A stretch of 64,000 nt of DNA, taken from the NCBI GenBank assembly GCA_023014485.1, contig JAJOZX010000926.1, positions 937,501 to 1,001,500 of the forward strand. The letters run 5' to 3'. Positions 21,683-33,009 of this stretch are shown here, piece after piece (the first letter of the stretch is position 1; each line of letters starts with the position of its first letter). Below the pieces are notes generated by a model. The model made no database searches, had not been told where the DNA came from, and worked only from the letters and a program-made list of their open reading frames with translations. A program made the translations under genes and the position numbers. Origin of the DNA: Bathynomus jamesi (lineage: Eukaryota; Arthropoda; Malacostraca; Isopoda; Cirolanidae).

Positions 21683-21685
<3 letters not shown>

Positions 21686-21740
<55 letters not shown>

Positions 21741-21743
21741 TAT
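21686..21743. repeat. (TA)n tract
   Basis: Right flank of the CAGGGCGTCC element. The following 21,744-22,100 has a (GT)n run (21,946-21,964) and nothing else recognised. Confidence 0.85.
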
Positions 21744-22302
21744 AATGGGGTGGTCAGTAAATACATGACATTGAAAGTAATGTTAAATGGATCATGTGAA
21801 AATAAACTAGATTATTTTCATGCCATATTTTAGACTACAATTTCAGGAGATTACGTAATACTAATGTTTGGATTTTGGAGATTTAGATCTTGAAAATAAC
21901 GTTTATTATATAATAAATCTCCCGAGATAATAGTCTATCTAGTATGGTGTGTGTGTGTGTGTGTATGAGGGTCTACAAACAAAGACACTTTATTTGTTAT
22001 GAAGTACTTAACACGAATGGACAGGTTTTTTTTTTAATGTAAATTTAGCCTAGGCTAACTAGGTTATAGCCTACCAACGATTTTACAGTATAATTATGGA
22101 TTATTCGTTTTATTAAGATCAACACGAATTTTCAAATTCTCTCTCACAGCTCCATTATATTCAAATTTCTTAATTACACACTCTATTGCAGATCTGCAAG
22201 GGCTCCCCCTTACTCCAAATTGAGCTTTAAAATCACGTTACACTTGCCCAATACTCTTTGTATGGAAATGACGCTTTGCAATAAGCACGTTGAGTTCTAG
22301 AG

Positions 22303-23872
22303 CAGTGTTTCTCAACCTTCCGCATCTCGCGTACCACTCAAGCCTTCTTCCAATAATCGAAGTATCAAATCTCTTTAGTCCTTGCTGGGTCATTTTCATA
22401 CGATTATAACTCACTGTGAATATCAGTGACGTCGTACTTTCTGTGATTATAAATGATTCTAAAACAATCAAACATCACAATAGATAAAAATAACAGAACA
22501 GCATGAACACCACCATTAACCACTGCAGGCGATGTGCTACTCAAGTATTCAGTGTTGCTACTCTGAACAATGAAAATTTAAATGAATGAAACTTATTAAT
22601 ATGTAATTTGAATATAATAATTAAATTATTAATAATTAACAAACACATGGGGCAATTTAACAATAATAAAGTTATATAAATTTGCAATCTCACTTAAATT
22701 AAAATAATAAAAGTCTTTATCAATTAATTCTATGCAGATCGAAATTATTAAAATAGCGACTTCCGGCATCAAATTAGCTGTCGTGAATTACATCACGACA
22801 ATAAAAATGTGTAAAATAAACCTAAAAACAATTTGCAGTATGAATGAAACAATACGAAACAAAAAAGAAATATCGAAGTATTTTGAATAACTGTTCATTT
22901 TGTAAACATCGTACATCTACCATCTGACCAGTGTTGCCAAGTCTGACTGGAGCACCAATACCAAATTTCCTTTAATTTAGTACCAAATGAGGCAATTTAT
23001 TACCAAATTATATACAAAAAGCCTGTTGAGATGAGCCAATTGCTCTTTTCACCCATGGATATTCTTTTTCCCATTCACTATGGTACAATCGCCCGGTTTC
23101 ATAATCCGATTTCCACTTTGACAATGTTGCAATTAATAAGTTACATAGTTTAAGAAAAAACACACTTCAGTCAACCGTGAATCTCGATAAACTGACTGAC
23201 GCATTAACACAACTAAGAACACGCCACCAATGAGCAATGACAAGCGAGAATTGCACGCATGCGCAATGCAGGCCGTAACTAATGCAGACACATGATAAAA
23301 TTTTAAAACTGCAACAAGTTCGTAACATGTTCGTTCGCATTTTCTATAACAATTCAGAGTAAGCTCCAGAGTCAGTTAAACAGTAAATTTATAACTGCAA
23401 TTTGCTTTAAACATCAGTTACTGATGATCAGTATCGTTTTAGCAAATTTGAATCAGCATGTATAAATACTCAGGACTGAATAATTAGTAAAATTGATCGA
23501 AACTTTTAACAATGATTTGTTGTAACATGTTCATAACATGTGGAATGCAATGTTTATGAAACTCAATTTTTCTCACATTCTTATTTATATATTACCAAAT
23601 TCAGCTCATTTCATTACCAGAATACCAAATAAATTTTTAAAATACCAAATTGCTTTTTCATTACCAAATTTGCCCAGATTTGGTAATGAATAATACCAGA
23701 TGGCAACCCTGCATCTGACTGCGACTCTTTTGGGAAAAATGTGAAGATAAAGAAAAAAAATTCAACTGGATAAAGCTTAGTGTGTACCACATATTTAATA
23801 CGAAGGCGTTGCGTACTACCTAGGCAGCTCTTGCGCACCAGTGGTACGCGTACCACAGGTTGAGAAAGGCTG
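22303..23872. mobile_element. Non-autonomous hAT element with 8-bp target duplication
   Basis: Ends CAGTGTTTCTCAACCTTCCG and its inverse CAGGTTGAGAAAGGCTG are typical of hAT. The flanking octamers TTCTAGAG (22,295-22,302) and TTCTAGCG (23,873-23,880) match at 7 of 8 positions. It hosts a second hAT-type element. No transposase frame was found. Confidence 0.88.
22929..23711. mobile_element. Nested hAT-type element with perfect 8-bp duplication
   Basis: Ends CAGTGTTGCCAAGTCTG and the inverse ATGGCAACCCTG. CATCTGAC flanks it exactly on both sides (22,921-22,928 and 23,712-23,719). 'TACCAAAT' motifs recur near both ends, possibly binding sites for the mobilising transposase. Non-coding; the perfect duplication shows it is younger than its host element. 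Confidence 0.92.
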
Positions 23873-24029
23873 TTCTAGCGTACGCCATGTTAAACTGTAA
23901 ATTCGACCATAGCCTAGCGTAAAAAAGTTTCACGAAAATGACAAGTCGAAGTAGTACATATTTATGTAATAGACTTCACGACATGAATTAAACTAAAGCA
24001 CCCTTGTTTGGAGACCATATATATGTTAT

Positions 24030-24281
24030 ATCTGTATACCTAGGGATTTCATGAAATCCCTAAAATGTTGAGAGATTTCATGTAAGGATAAGTCGTGATA
24101 TTTTCGTTAAACTTACGGGGAAATTATTGAGTGCCCGGTTAGGTCAACTGTACGCCCTTAATGATTGGCTAAGTCGTGATATTTTCATTAAAACTAACGA
24201 AACTATCACAACTTAACCTTACGTGAAATCCCTGAACATTTTAGGGATGTCATGAAATCCCTAGTTACACAGATTCCCTGT
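24030..24281. mobile_element. MITE with CTAGGGATTTCATGAAATCC ends
   Basis: Left CTAGGGATTTCATGAAATCC and right GATGTCATGAAATCCCTAG pair, and 'TAAGTCGTGATATTTTC' recurs in inverted form inside. The centre contains 'GGTTAGGTCAACTGTACGCC', which is also the arm of the MITE at 26.25 kb, so the two are related or nested. Confidence 0.7.
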
Positions 24282-24309
24282 AATATATATATATATATAT
24301 ATATATACA

Positions 24310-25924
24310 CCAGGTGGACGAAAAAAAACCTGGACACTTTTGTTTTTCCTACAAATTTCAAACTAGTCAAGCTAATACACCCAAATTAGTAAAAGATGTA
24401 GCCAATAGTATGGTTATCATTTGCTGAAAACCTCAGTTAATTATCTTTGTCCGTTTCTTAATTATAAAAAATTTAACTTGACGAAATAAACAGTGAGATT
24501 TTGTGAAGCTGACTACGCCCTTGGATGTGTCATATGTTCGCTACAAAACAAGCAGTTTGCGCATGCGCACCTAAGACAATGATAAGTGGCTACATGGCGA
24601 ATTGGTAGGCTAGCAGTGTCAGATTTCTTTAAGAAGTGTTGGCTGAGAGAATGTTTTTTCTTATTTTTTTTCTTGTGGTGTTAATTAAAATTCTATCGTA
24701 ATGGTTTTAAGTAAAGAAGACTTAGCTGTTATAACGGCGTGTTTTGCCGAGAAGGGATGGAGTGCTAGAAAAATAATTAGGGAATTTCCAGGAAAAAATT
24801 GGAAAAGTATAGTACAATATGTAATAAATAAAATTAGACAATCAGGGTCAACTGACAGAAAACGTGGCAGCGGTCGTCCGCGTACTGCTTGGACTCGAGA
24901 AAACGAAAGGTACGTTGAAGAGCGTGCGTTGTCGCAGGAAAATAATCCTGGTACTCATCTTTCGCAGAGAAAAATGGCGAATAATTTAAATATTTCGCGC
25001 AGCAGTGTCCAAAACAATGAAAATTAAAGGAATCAGATCTTTTAAAAGATTGAGTGCCCCAGAATAACAAAAGAAGCCATAGGAAAACGGTTAGAAAGGT
25101 GTAATTCTTTGTACAGGAAATTTAATTTAGCGGACATTAAACGCATGTTTTTTCAAGATGAGTCCGACTTTACATTAACTGTATCAACAAATCGACAAAA
25201 CAACCGAGTCAATGCATTAACTTCAAAATTGGAAATCCTGCCAGACCGTCTTTATCATCCAATTTCACGATTTTCCAAGATATTAATGGTATCTTGTGGT
25301 GTTTCTTACAATGGAAAAACCAAATTATTCTTTACTGATCCACAGAAAACAAAAATGAACTCGCAAAATTACATTGAACACCTCGGAGAACTTTTACCGG
25401 AATGGCAAGACTTGTACCCGAACAAAGATTTTATTTTTGTTCAAGACAATGCGCCATCTCATTCAATCAAGGCAACCCAAGAATTTTTGATGGCAAACAT
25501 TCCTGAATTCATATAAAGTGAAGAATGGCCACCAAATTCTCCTGACTTAAATCCTCTGGATTACTTCGTGTGGAATGAGCTGAAGTCATTGGTGTACCAT
25601 GGTCGCAGGGAATCTTTTTCAAACCTGGAAGCACTTAGACAAAGAATTGAGGGTGTTTGGCCTATGGTATCCCAAGACAAAATAAAGTCATCCATAGATC
25701 AGTGGAAAAGGAGAGTACTGGCCGTAATTCAAGAAAATGGGGACGGGGGAGGGCCAATACAACATCGATTTCAATAGGGTAAGTTTTATATGAGTTCCAT
25801 TAAAATTTTAGCACATGATAACTATACTATTGGCTAAATCTTGTACTAATTTGGGTGTATTAGCTTGACCAGTTTGAAATTTGTAGAAAAAAACAAAAGT
25901 GTCCAGGTTTTTTCGTCCACTCGG
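24310..25924. mobile_element. maT-like (DD37D) transposon, nearly complete
   Basis: Inverted ends: CCAGGTGGACG then AAACCTGGACACTTTTG on the left; on the right CAAAAGTGTCCAGG then CGTCCACTCGG. The subterminal blocks 'CAAGCTAATACACCCAAATT' and their inverse also pair. TA-rich flanks. It encodes an almost whole transposase between the ends. Confidence 0.88.
24701..25777 (+). pseudogene. maT-like DDE transposase, lightly damaged
   Basis: Starts MVLSKEDLAVITACFAEKGW with an HTH, then a basic GSGRPRTAWTRE linker and a second HTH (NNLNISRSSVQ). Catalytic motifs follow: FFQDESDF (first D, about 25,155), FVQDNAPSH (second D, about 25,445) and NSPDLNPLDYFVW (third D, about 25,565). Counting gives 37 residues between the last two aspartates, as in the maT group. 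Damage is slight: two nearly compensating frameshifts between about 25,010 and 25,070, and one TAA at 25,514. Length about 355 residues is normal for the group. The ATG is preceded by an A/T-rich leader and opens onto the HTH. A few changes from activity, so probably a recent copy. Confidence 0.87.
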
Positions 25925-25943
25925 TATATATATATATATATAT

Positions 25944-26089
25944 TCTACTGTATGCCAAAACTTTGCTGTTCTCATGTAAAGAATTAATGAGCTGAGAGGA
26001 CATCACATAGAGCATGTTTTGCAATGTAGAGAGAATACATTAAAAATTTCATGATTTTATTTCAGTTAATAAAAAAAAAAAATGTTAAA

Positions 26090-26127
<38 letters not shown>

Positions 26128-26253
26128 TTTTTTCTGTAAAGAAAAGTTCTGGAACTCGGTACTTGTTCCTTTTGCCCCGCATCACTTTTACAAATATAAG
26201 CATTTTTTTGTATTTAAACAGAAACAAGTCGTGGTCCTGCACTGGGGGCTGTG
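25944..26253. other. Spacer with (TA)n at 26,093-26,120
   Basis: AT-rich, no gene or element end recognised apart from the TA run. Confidence 0.4.
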
Positions 26254-26419
26254 CGGCCCCGGTTAATTGAATACCCGGTTAGGTCAACTGTACGCCTTGA
26301 CGATTGGTTAGGTTAAGTCGTGATATTTTGGTTAAAACTAACGAAAATATCACGACTTAACCTAACCAATCGTTAAGGGCGTACAGTTGACCTAAGCGGG
26401 CATTCAATTGACCGGGGTC
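26254..26419. mobile_element. Palindromic MITE with GTTAGGTCAACTGTACGCC arms
   Basis: Left CCCCGGTTAATTGAATACCC and right GGGCATTCAATTGACCGGGG are inverse, and pairing continues through 'AGGTCAACTGTACGCC' and 'TTAAGTCGTGATATTTT' to near the centre at about 26,335. About 165 bp, non-coding. Confidence 0.8.
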
Positions 26420-26820
26420 AACTCGCATTATCACACGCTCACACTACAACAATAATATTCAGACTAAACTAGGTCTAAGCAGGCAACAAATAAACATTAA
26501 TAACAACAAAAATTACTGTTTATGCGAGTTTGTATGAAGAGAGAAAGGTATGCAAATGAAGATTTATTTATTAAAATATTGTCTTTTGAAATCTTATATG
26601 CAGAGCGTTGTTTTCAGAAATGCGGGGAAAAGGAATAAGTGCCCGGAACTCTGACAAATTTCCTGCAACCTTTGATAGTTGTAACACCATCCCACCCGTG
26701 ACCATCCCAATCCCCCCCTCCAAAAAAGGCTTCTGTCCTTTTAATAAAAGTACCGGAATGCCATTCCGGCACGTTCCAGCAGAAGAAAAATATATAATAT
26801 ATATATATATATATATACTG

Positions 26821-26853
<33 letters not shown>

Positions 26854-26975
26854 CGTCTCACTGCCTATAAATATAAAGCCAGTTGGACGGACCTTTAATT
26901 TTACTGTTATTACAATTTAGGAAAAATTAGGAACAGTTAATCCTTGACATGAGGATGACAAGAAAACTACATTTG

Positions 26976-27026
<51 letters not shown>

Positions 27027-27125
27027 CATGGTTTCTTTCTCCATTATGGTTTGAAACGGAATTTCAGAGACCTCGAATTCTTACTCTGCCGTCAGTCAGT
27101 CAGGATTAATATTCGATAGGTATTC

Positions 27126-27160
<35 letters not shown>

Positions 27161-27506
27161 TGTACTGTACGGGATTAATTCTTGTGAAAATGCCTGCGCT
27201 TATAAGTTATAACCACTCATGAGTAGCCAAATAGGTACAGTATATGTATACCTTTTTAAAATGTAATTTCAAACTACAAATTTTTTTCTGTACCAAATTA
27301 TCTATTTCATTTAAAATTTCTTAGTTAATTGATATTCTTAAAAATTGCAATATTATAATCATGCAACTCGGACGGGGACTATTTTTTTAGCCAATCAAAA
27401 ATGTTGGAGGTTGATGACGTAATGACAACTGTAAATTTAAAAAAAATGGAGTTTATTCAGATAATTCACGGTTAATATTGTAAATTTAAACATTTGTTCT
27501 TTTAAA
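26420..27506. other. Spacer with TA, CA and TAA microsatellites
   Basis: Holds (TA)n at 26,791-26,830 and 26,972-27,022, (CA)n at 26,833-26,851 and (TAA)n at 27,129-27,160. The stretch 27,400-27,445 ('GATGACGTAATGACAACTG') has a relative at 56,186, again beside a Jockey-like LINE 5' end. No gene seen. Confidence 0.5.
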
Positions 27507-27983
27507 GAGGGGGGATTGTAGGCATCAATCGACCAGGGAAGTACTCGGGGTGGGGTGGGTGGGGTGGGTGGGGGGTCGTTAGACAGGAGAGAGGGAGGGC
27601 TGCTGGAACTCTCGTTTCTCCTCTCACTGTCGTCCTCAGCTGATCTTTTTCCGTCTCATCTACCCTGTGAGCAGTCCATCATGCTCTCAAACACACACTT
27701 CTCTCCCTATTCCTCACTACATATGCATGCATCTTACATACTATATAATCTTTTCAAAATTAAAAAAAAAATGGCATCACATTCAAGAGCCTCGGAGTCC
27801 CCCAGGGAGGGGACCATGAATGTCCCCACCTCTAGCTTCCCGTTGCCGATACCAGGAACGCAGACCCGGGTAGCGGGTCTGGATCTGCTACCGCCCATTC
27901 GAGATGTTCTGGGCCTCTGCCTGATTCACCTTTCATTAATTTCTACAATATTCGTGACCTTTTCTCAAATTTTCCATCTGTTG

Positions 27984-28029
<46 letters not shown>

Positions 28030-29462
28030 CCTCTCCTCCTCTAAACCTCATCATCTTTTCTTCACTGAAACTCAGGCGGGACGATTGACAGCAATCCCTT
28101 TTCTGTACCCTCTTACTTTTTCTATACTCAATTTCACAAAGGTGAATGTTGTGTATACGATTATGTACGCAATGATCTAACTTATTCTTGAACTCGAATC
28201 TCCCGAATTCTATACCCTCTGGCTATGGCTTACATGCCAATCTCAAACTAAATACATCTGCGCTGTTTACCTTTCTCCTAACTCTACTGACTATCTAGAA
28301 TGCTTTGACTACCTCACTTACAAAGTGGAATACATTCTATCCCGCTCTCCCATTGCTGAAATCTCCATTTTAGGAAATTTCAATGTTCACCACCACTTTT
28401 GACTTTCTTCCCATCTCACTAACATCCTTGGTTAGCTTACAACTTTTCTATTCTAAATGACCTAGGGCAGATTGTACAGCACCTTACTCATATCTCCGAT
28501 CGCCTTGGAGATAGGCCCAACATTCTGGATTTATTTCTTACCACTCGTCGTTCTTACTCTGTCAAACTTTTTTCTCTGTTGGGCTCCTCCGATCACAATC
28601 TTATATCTGTTTCCCGTCCTATCGCTCCAATCCAGTCTTTGGATCCGGCCTTTGGCACTTTGGCGGCGCTGATTGGGAGGCCATTAGGTCTGTAATTTCC
28701 CATGGAGTGATTACTGCTTCCGTGACCGGGGCCCTTCCAAATGTGCTGAGCGCAGCATCACGGAGGTGATTCTCTCGGGCATGGAGGCGTACATTCCATA
28801 TTCTATTCCTACTACTAATGCAAAAAACCTTGGTTTAACTTTACTTGTTCTAATGCTATCCGCAACAGAGAGAAGTCTTTCAGAAGGTACCGTCGCCATT
28901 CAACTCCTGATTCTCACTCGGCTTATATTTCTGCCCGGAATCGTGCAAAATCTGTTCTTCGACTCTCTTCTCACGTATGGGTGACTCAAGCTACACAGCT
29001 CTATTTGACCGGGTGGAATCAAAGACTTTTTGTTTCATTTCCCCGCCTCGTACTGACTCTCTTCAATCCCTATCTCTTCGCCGCAATGTGGCATCACACT
29101 CTCTCTATTATCGCTATTATAACGGACACTGCTCTTCTGACCTCTCTGACTGCACGCCTCCTCCTTTAAGGAGAGCACGCTGTACCACTCTCTCGACACA
29201 TTCTCATTCCTTTTCTACTCTCTAACGCAAGGGTTAATCGGTATTTTCACTCTTTCATCTACTGAACCGGTCAACTCGGGAACAATCTTCCTCAATCCAT
29301 CTTTCCCCCTATCTATGACCTCCAATCTTTCAAACGCAGTGTCTAGGCATCTCGAAAACCTTGGACCTTGATTTTGGCTCTTCTTCTATTAGGGGGAGGT
29401 GGGGGGTGCGCTTTTGCGGTCATTCGCCCTTGTCCCCTCCTTCGTGCATAAAAAAAAAATAC
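27507..29462 (+). pseudogene. Jockey-like LINE with 5' region, internally deleted
   Basis: Starts in a G-rich 5' region, followed by the endonuclease start (FINFYNIRDLFSNFPSVEQQ at about 27,936), FTETQ, YICAVYLSPNSTDYLECFDY, EISILGNFNVHH, DLFL-type and [15 protein letters not shown] segments. The reverse transcriptase is missing: after LAYISARNRAKSVL (about 28,919) the sequence jumps to the C-terminal RRNVASHSLYYRYYNGHCSS, YDLQSFKRSV and the 3' tail 'CCTTCGTGCATAAAAAAAAA'. A (CAA)n run replaces part of the endonuclease linker at 27,986-28,028. Stops are frequent. Confidence 0.8.
27986..28028 (+). repeat. (CAA)n tract inside LINE endonuclease
   Basis: About 14 CAA units, in frame with the endonuclease reading SVEQQ, giving a polyglutamine run before HLSSSKPH. 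The expansion sits at the natural VE(Q/H)H position of the protein. Confidence 0.85.
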
Positions 29463-29465
29463 AAA

Positions 29466-29660
29466 ATGCCTTTGAAATGTGTTGTGGTACGATGTAACAA
29501 TGTAGAATTTCCACAAACATTACAAGTTTTTTCAATTTCCCTAAAAACGAAGATCTTTTTAACATCTTGGTATTTAATTGTGGAAGAGTGGACCTAAAGT
29601 CTAGTCCGAACATAAAATGGATATAATATGTGATGGACATTTTAATGAGTTATACATAGG
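29466..29660 (+). pseudogene. THAP-like zinc finger remnant
   Basis: Begins MPLKCVVVRCNN, with cysteines spaced as at the start of a THAP domain. After a frame break it continues with an ICDGHFNE block that fits the C-x2-HF end of that domain. THAP domains bind DNA in P-element and Kolobok-type transposases and in host factors derived from them. Only this domain remains and it lies directly 3' of the LINE tail. The middle tryptophan region is unclear, so the call is tentative. Confidence 0.45.
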
Positions 29661-29662
29661 CC

Positions 29663-29907
29663 AAAGTTTTGTGGATAACTGACCTTTTTATTTGTCCCTG
29701 CCGTAGACCTATGTTCATTACAGTAAATTTTAGATGTATTAAGTGAATTAGTAAATTTTATTAGGATTGATAGCGCTGGCTAAGCTTGGCTAAACTCCGG
29801 AGCTTGATGCCTAACCCACTGGCTTGTAATAAGGCTTACTTATTTAGATTTTATGTAAGCTGTTTACCCATTTTTTTTTTTAATATCTAGTAGGGTGTAG
29901 GTTTAGC
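29663..29907. other. Spacer, nothing recognised
   Basis: Unremarkable sequence up to the long inverted repeat. Confidence 0.4.
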
Positions 29908-30165
29908 CCTGTTCAAAAATCAACGTTTTCTTATTTTCATAGGTTTCTGTACTTTTTCCCATGCTTTTTGACCTGAAAAGGCCGAAAATCACAACCATTT
30001 TGACCTAGGTTGTTGGGAAGCATTGCCGCATGGAGCTTTAAGTTTTCTGCCTTGAAATCGGCCAAAAGCACCAGTTCCGGGGTCCCTTGAATCATGTTTT
30101 GCACTATAACCTTTTATCTAAACAAGATAGAGCAACAAAATAGGCACCAAATTAAAGTGTTTTTA
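29908..30165. repeat. Left terminal inverted repeat
   Basis: Pairs inversely with 33,010-33,273. It also contains the likely 3' UTR of the transposase. Confidence 0.88.
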
Positions 30166-30390
30166 ATCCTCTTTCTAACTTATACAATTATGATAGTCTT
30201 GGAACAAGAAATGGCACATTAGTACATACAAAGTTTTCAGAAATATCACAAAATTCGTTTTCTCACACTCAAGGCAGACAAGGCGCCTTATTCATGACAC
30301 AAATTTGAGATTAACATTTTGTCACAAGTCTAATCGATCAAGAAGTGAAAGCATTACATGATGATTAATTTCATAATGACATTTACACAG

Positions 30391-32876
30391 TCAGTTGTTG
30401 AGAGTTTGTTTCTTGAAGCTGTCAAAGCGGCGTCTGTTGAACTCCACAGCTTGAAGGAGATAGTCCCTTTGCTTGGCATCTGTTGTTATGACATTTGCAA
30501 AGTCGCTCATCATCTTGACACCACGTTCAGCAATGTCATTCACCGCTTTCAGATTCTTAACATAGTCCAACGCTTTTCTGTAGTCCTCATTCTGTGGCCA
30601 AGACGTGACAGGTTCCAGAAGCCACTCGGATCCAATGTTCAGTGTGTCCAGCAGGAAATGTGATTCTGGGCCAATGAGATCAACCAGGGTGGTCTTAGCT
30701 GTGACTCTCTGGAATAGAGGCTTTCCTGTTCTGAAGCTGTCTGACTTCTCAGTGGCATGTAACTGGGCAGCAATGTCGTGCTTCAATGTGTCACTCAATC
30801 TACTGCTGAACAGGGCAAATGGCACGACTTCCTGCGTCAGGTACCATTTGTGGTTTTCCATCTTATTAAGTACTGCATCAGCAAGCTCTGGGTCAGTTTT
30901 CTTGTACTTCAACATGTCCTGGATTAGACTTAGATCATTCACGGGAGCATCTGCAGCAGACATTGACATAATCCATACAGGAGTGTAGAACAGCGCAAGG
31001 AAGGTGTTGAGTCTTTCCAGCTTTGATACAGTGTCTTCGTCGTACACAAGTTGATCTGCAAACATCAGCATTTTCATGGAGTACAGGTTTCTGGCCATCC
31101 ATCTGGCCTGATGAATGGCGCCTGGTCGACTCCAGTGAATACCTCGAGGAGGCGTTCCTCCAAGAACAATGACTGTCAGTTCAGCCATTTCCCTGTAGTC
31201 GGCTCTTGAAGCCCTTCTGCTGTTAGAATGTCTTGGAGTATTTCTTCACTGTTCTTCTTCTTTTCCTTCAGCCATTTGCTGTTGATAGCCAGCATCTTTG
31301 GGTTTTCCTTGGACAAGTCCGTCCAAACATCCTTCAGATGCTCAAACCAGGGATTATCTGGCCCCTTCACCTTCCCAAACAGCTTCTCCCAAACTGCTCC
31401 TACTAGGATTTCCAGGATGTGATGTCGACAGGCTAGATAAAACACCTTTTTGTTCAGCATTTTCTCTAGCAGTTTGGCAGCTCCTCTCTGAACTCCACTG
31501 TTACTGGATGTAGTGTCAAAAACAAGGGCAGTAACATTATCCGTAAGTTCCCATGTCTCCAATAAATCCATTGAAGCCTCAGCCTGAGCTGTGCCAGAAG
31601 AATTGTCGATGACAGGTACTCCCAATAACTTTCCTTCAGTGTATGAAGGTGGACCAGACACTAGCACAGCTAAAGTCTCTGAGGTACTTCCAGGTTCACT
31701 GCCCAAGACATCTTTGAGCAACTTTCCATCCCAGTGTAAGGCAGCGTACTGTGGGGGGTTTTCACAAAACTTGGACATGTGACTCTGGCTGATATTATAC
31801 CTGGACAGCATTCTGTTGCGACGTGTTGTTGAGGTTGAGATGACGAAGTTATCCAGATCAGCCCCTCCAGCTTTCAAGGTGGCAGAAACCATGGCAGTAA
31901 CTTGATTGTCTGATAAACCAAGACGATCAGCTGTATTGCAGATGACATCACATTCCATGACCTTCCTTGGAAACGTCAAAGTCACACTAGTCACAGTGTC
32001 TTGATGGTGAGAACATCCAGGACGAGGCTGATGGTAATCCATGTCCTCTGTGTTAGCGTCGTTGTCAGTTGAGTCACCCCAGGTAATGTCATCCACGTGA
32101 ACAACTGCCTCTTGTTCTGCTGCAGCTGTAAAATAGTACAACATGTTAAGACAGTAATTGTTAAGTACATGCTAAATATCGCAATGGAGTAAAACTTAAA
32201 ACTTTTTGTAACGTTCAAAGTAATTAGTTTTACCTTGTTCTTGTCTATGCTGCAGTCTTTCATTCCTCGCTGCTTGCTGCAGGGATCTTGTCTCAAAAAT
32301 CTTGTCATGACCAGACATATGACCTTTCCTCTCAGTCTTTTGGTCTTCGTAGAACCTGATATCCTCATCTTTCTTCTCTCTGGATAACAGTCTGTTGTTC
32401 TGTATTTCCTGGATTGCATCTGGAGCTCCTATATCGAACAGGCTGTCTAATTCCAGCACAAATGCTCCTCTTTTTCCTCCAGGGTTACTTGCTCTTCCTT
32501 TGCTTTTCACCAGAGCACGATGTTTCTCATGTAGTTTCATGAAGAGCTTCATTGCGTTGTACTTGGTCATTGTCTTGATCCTAGCCATCTGCCAGAATGG
32601 GATGATAGATTCAACTGTTTCATATGCAAGGTCTTGAACCATGGGCCTCCCTGCATTTTCCGGTAAATTCTGAAGATTAAGGAAATACTGGAACGCCTGT
32701 CTGTTGGTGGGAAGCTGGGAACCACTGATAAAAGCTGAAGGGTATCCAACCAGGAAAGTTTCAGTGAGAGATCTGGTAGATGGCCCAGTTGACACCTGCC
32801 TGTGGACAGTACGTGGAGGTTCTGAGATATCAACTGTGCGCCCACGGAGCTCCCTCAGCTCCTTGCTTAATGCCAT
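30391..32876 (-). CDS. hAT-like transposase, three coding blocks with one intron and one frameshift
   Basis: Block 1 starts MALSKELRELRGRTVDISEP at 32,876 and ends at 32,234. A 108-bp intron (32,126-32,233, GTAAAA...TTTTACAG) joins phase 1 to block 2, AAAEQEAVVHVDD. Block 2 has an RNase-H-like core: LHWDGKLL (first D, about 31,733), ALVFDTTSSNSG (second D, about 31,525), ACRHHILE (a CxxH like that of hAT and MULE enzymes, about 31,430). A frameshift near 31,215 leads to block 3 with GGTPPRGIHWSRPGAIHQAR and WYLTQEVVPFALFS, whose glutamate is a candidate third catalytic residue. The total is about 800 residues. A further acceptor-like TTTTTCAG ends at 32,934, implying an upstream exon. I recognise the domain order but not a named family. 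Confidence 0.75.
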
Positions 32877-32973
32877 TGTGAAGTTGTAACTTGTAGATGG
32901 TTTTCTAGATTCTGATTGAGTTTCTGTTGTTTCCTGAAAAATGATAGATAATTATTATTTTATTATTAATTAT

Positions 32974-33009
<36 letters not shown>

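Larger units (their letters stand above)
20185..21685. mobile_element. CAGGGCGTCC transposon with foreign-looking centre
   Basis: Termini CAGGGCGTCCCAAAAAAATG and its inverse GGGACGCCCTG, flanked by TA tracts. The two transposase ends are on the minus strand. The catalytic middle is absent, and about 550 bases (20,590-21,135) of unrecognised AT-rich sequence take its place. The sister copy at 59.5 kb lacks this centre. Confidence 0.85.
22100..23935 (-). pseudogene. Transposase N-terminus split by a hAT element
   Basis: Outside the hAT at 22,303-23,872, the minus strand reads MVEFTV (from about 23,932) and then, after the insertion, ELNVLIAKRHFHTKSIGQV, RDFKAQFGVRGSP and VIKKFEYNGAVRENL. This is the N-terminal HTH region of an IS630/mariner-like transposase family whose members commonly start with a VEFTVE-like stretch. 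Stops and frameshifts are present. The C-terminal part and the ends of the element were not found. Confidence 0.55.

Noticed and set aside
30605..30988. Plus-strand frames over 30.4-32.9 kb
   Set aside because: They oppose the minus-strand hAT-like gene, which has motifs, intron signals and matching phases; the plus frames have none.
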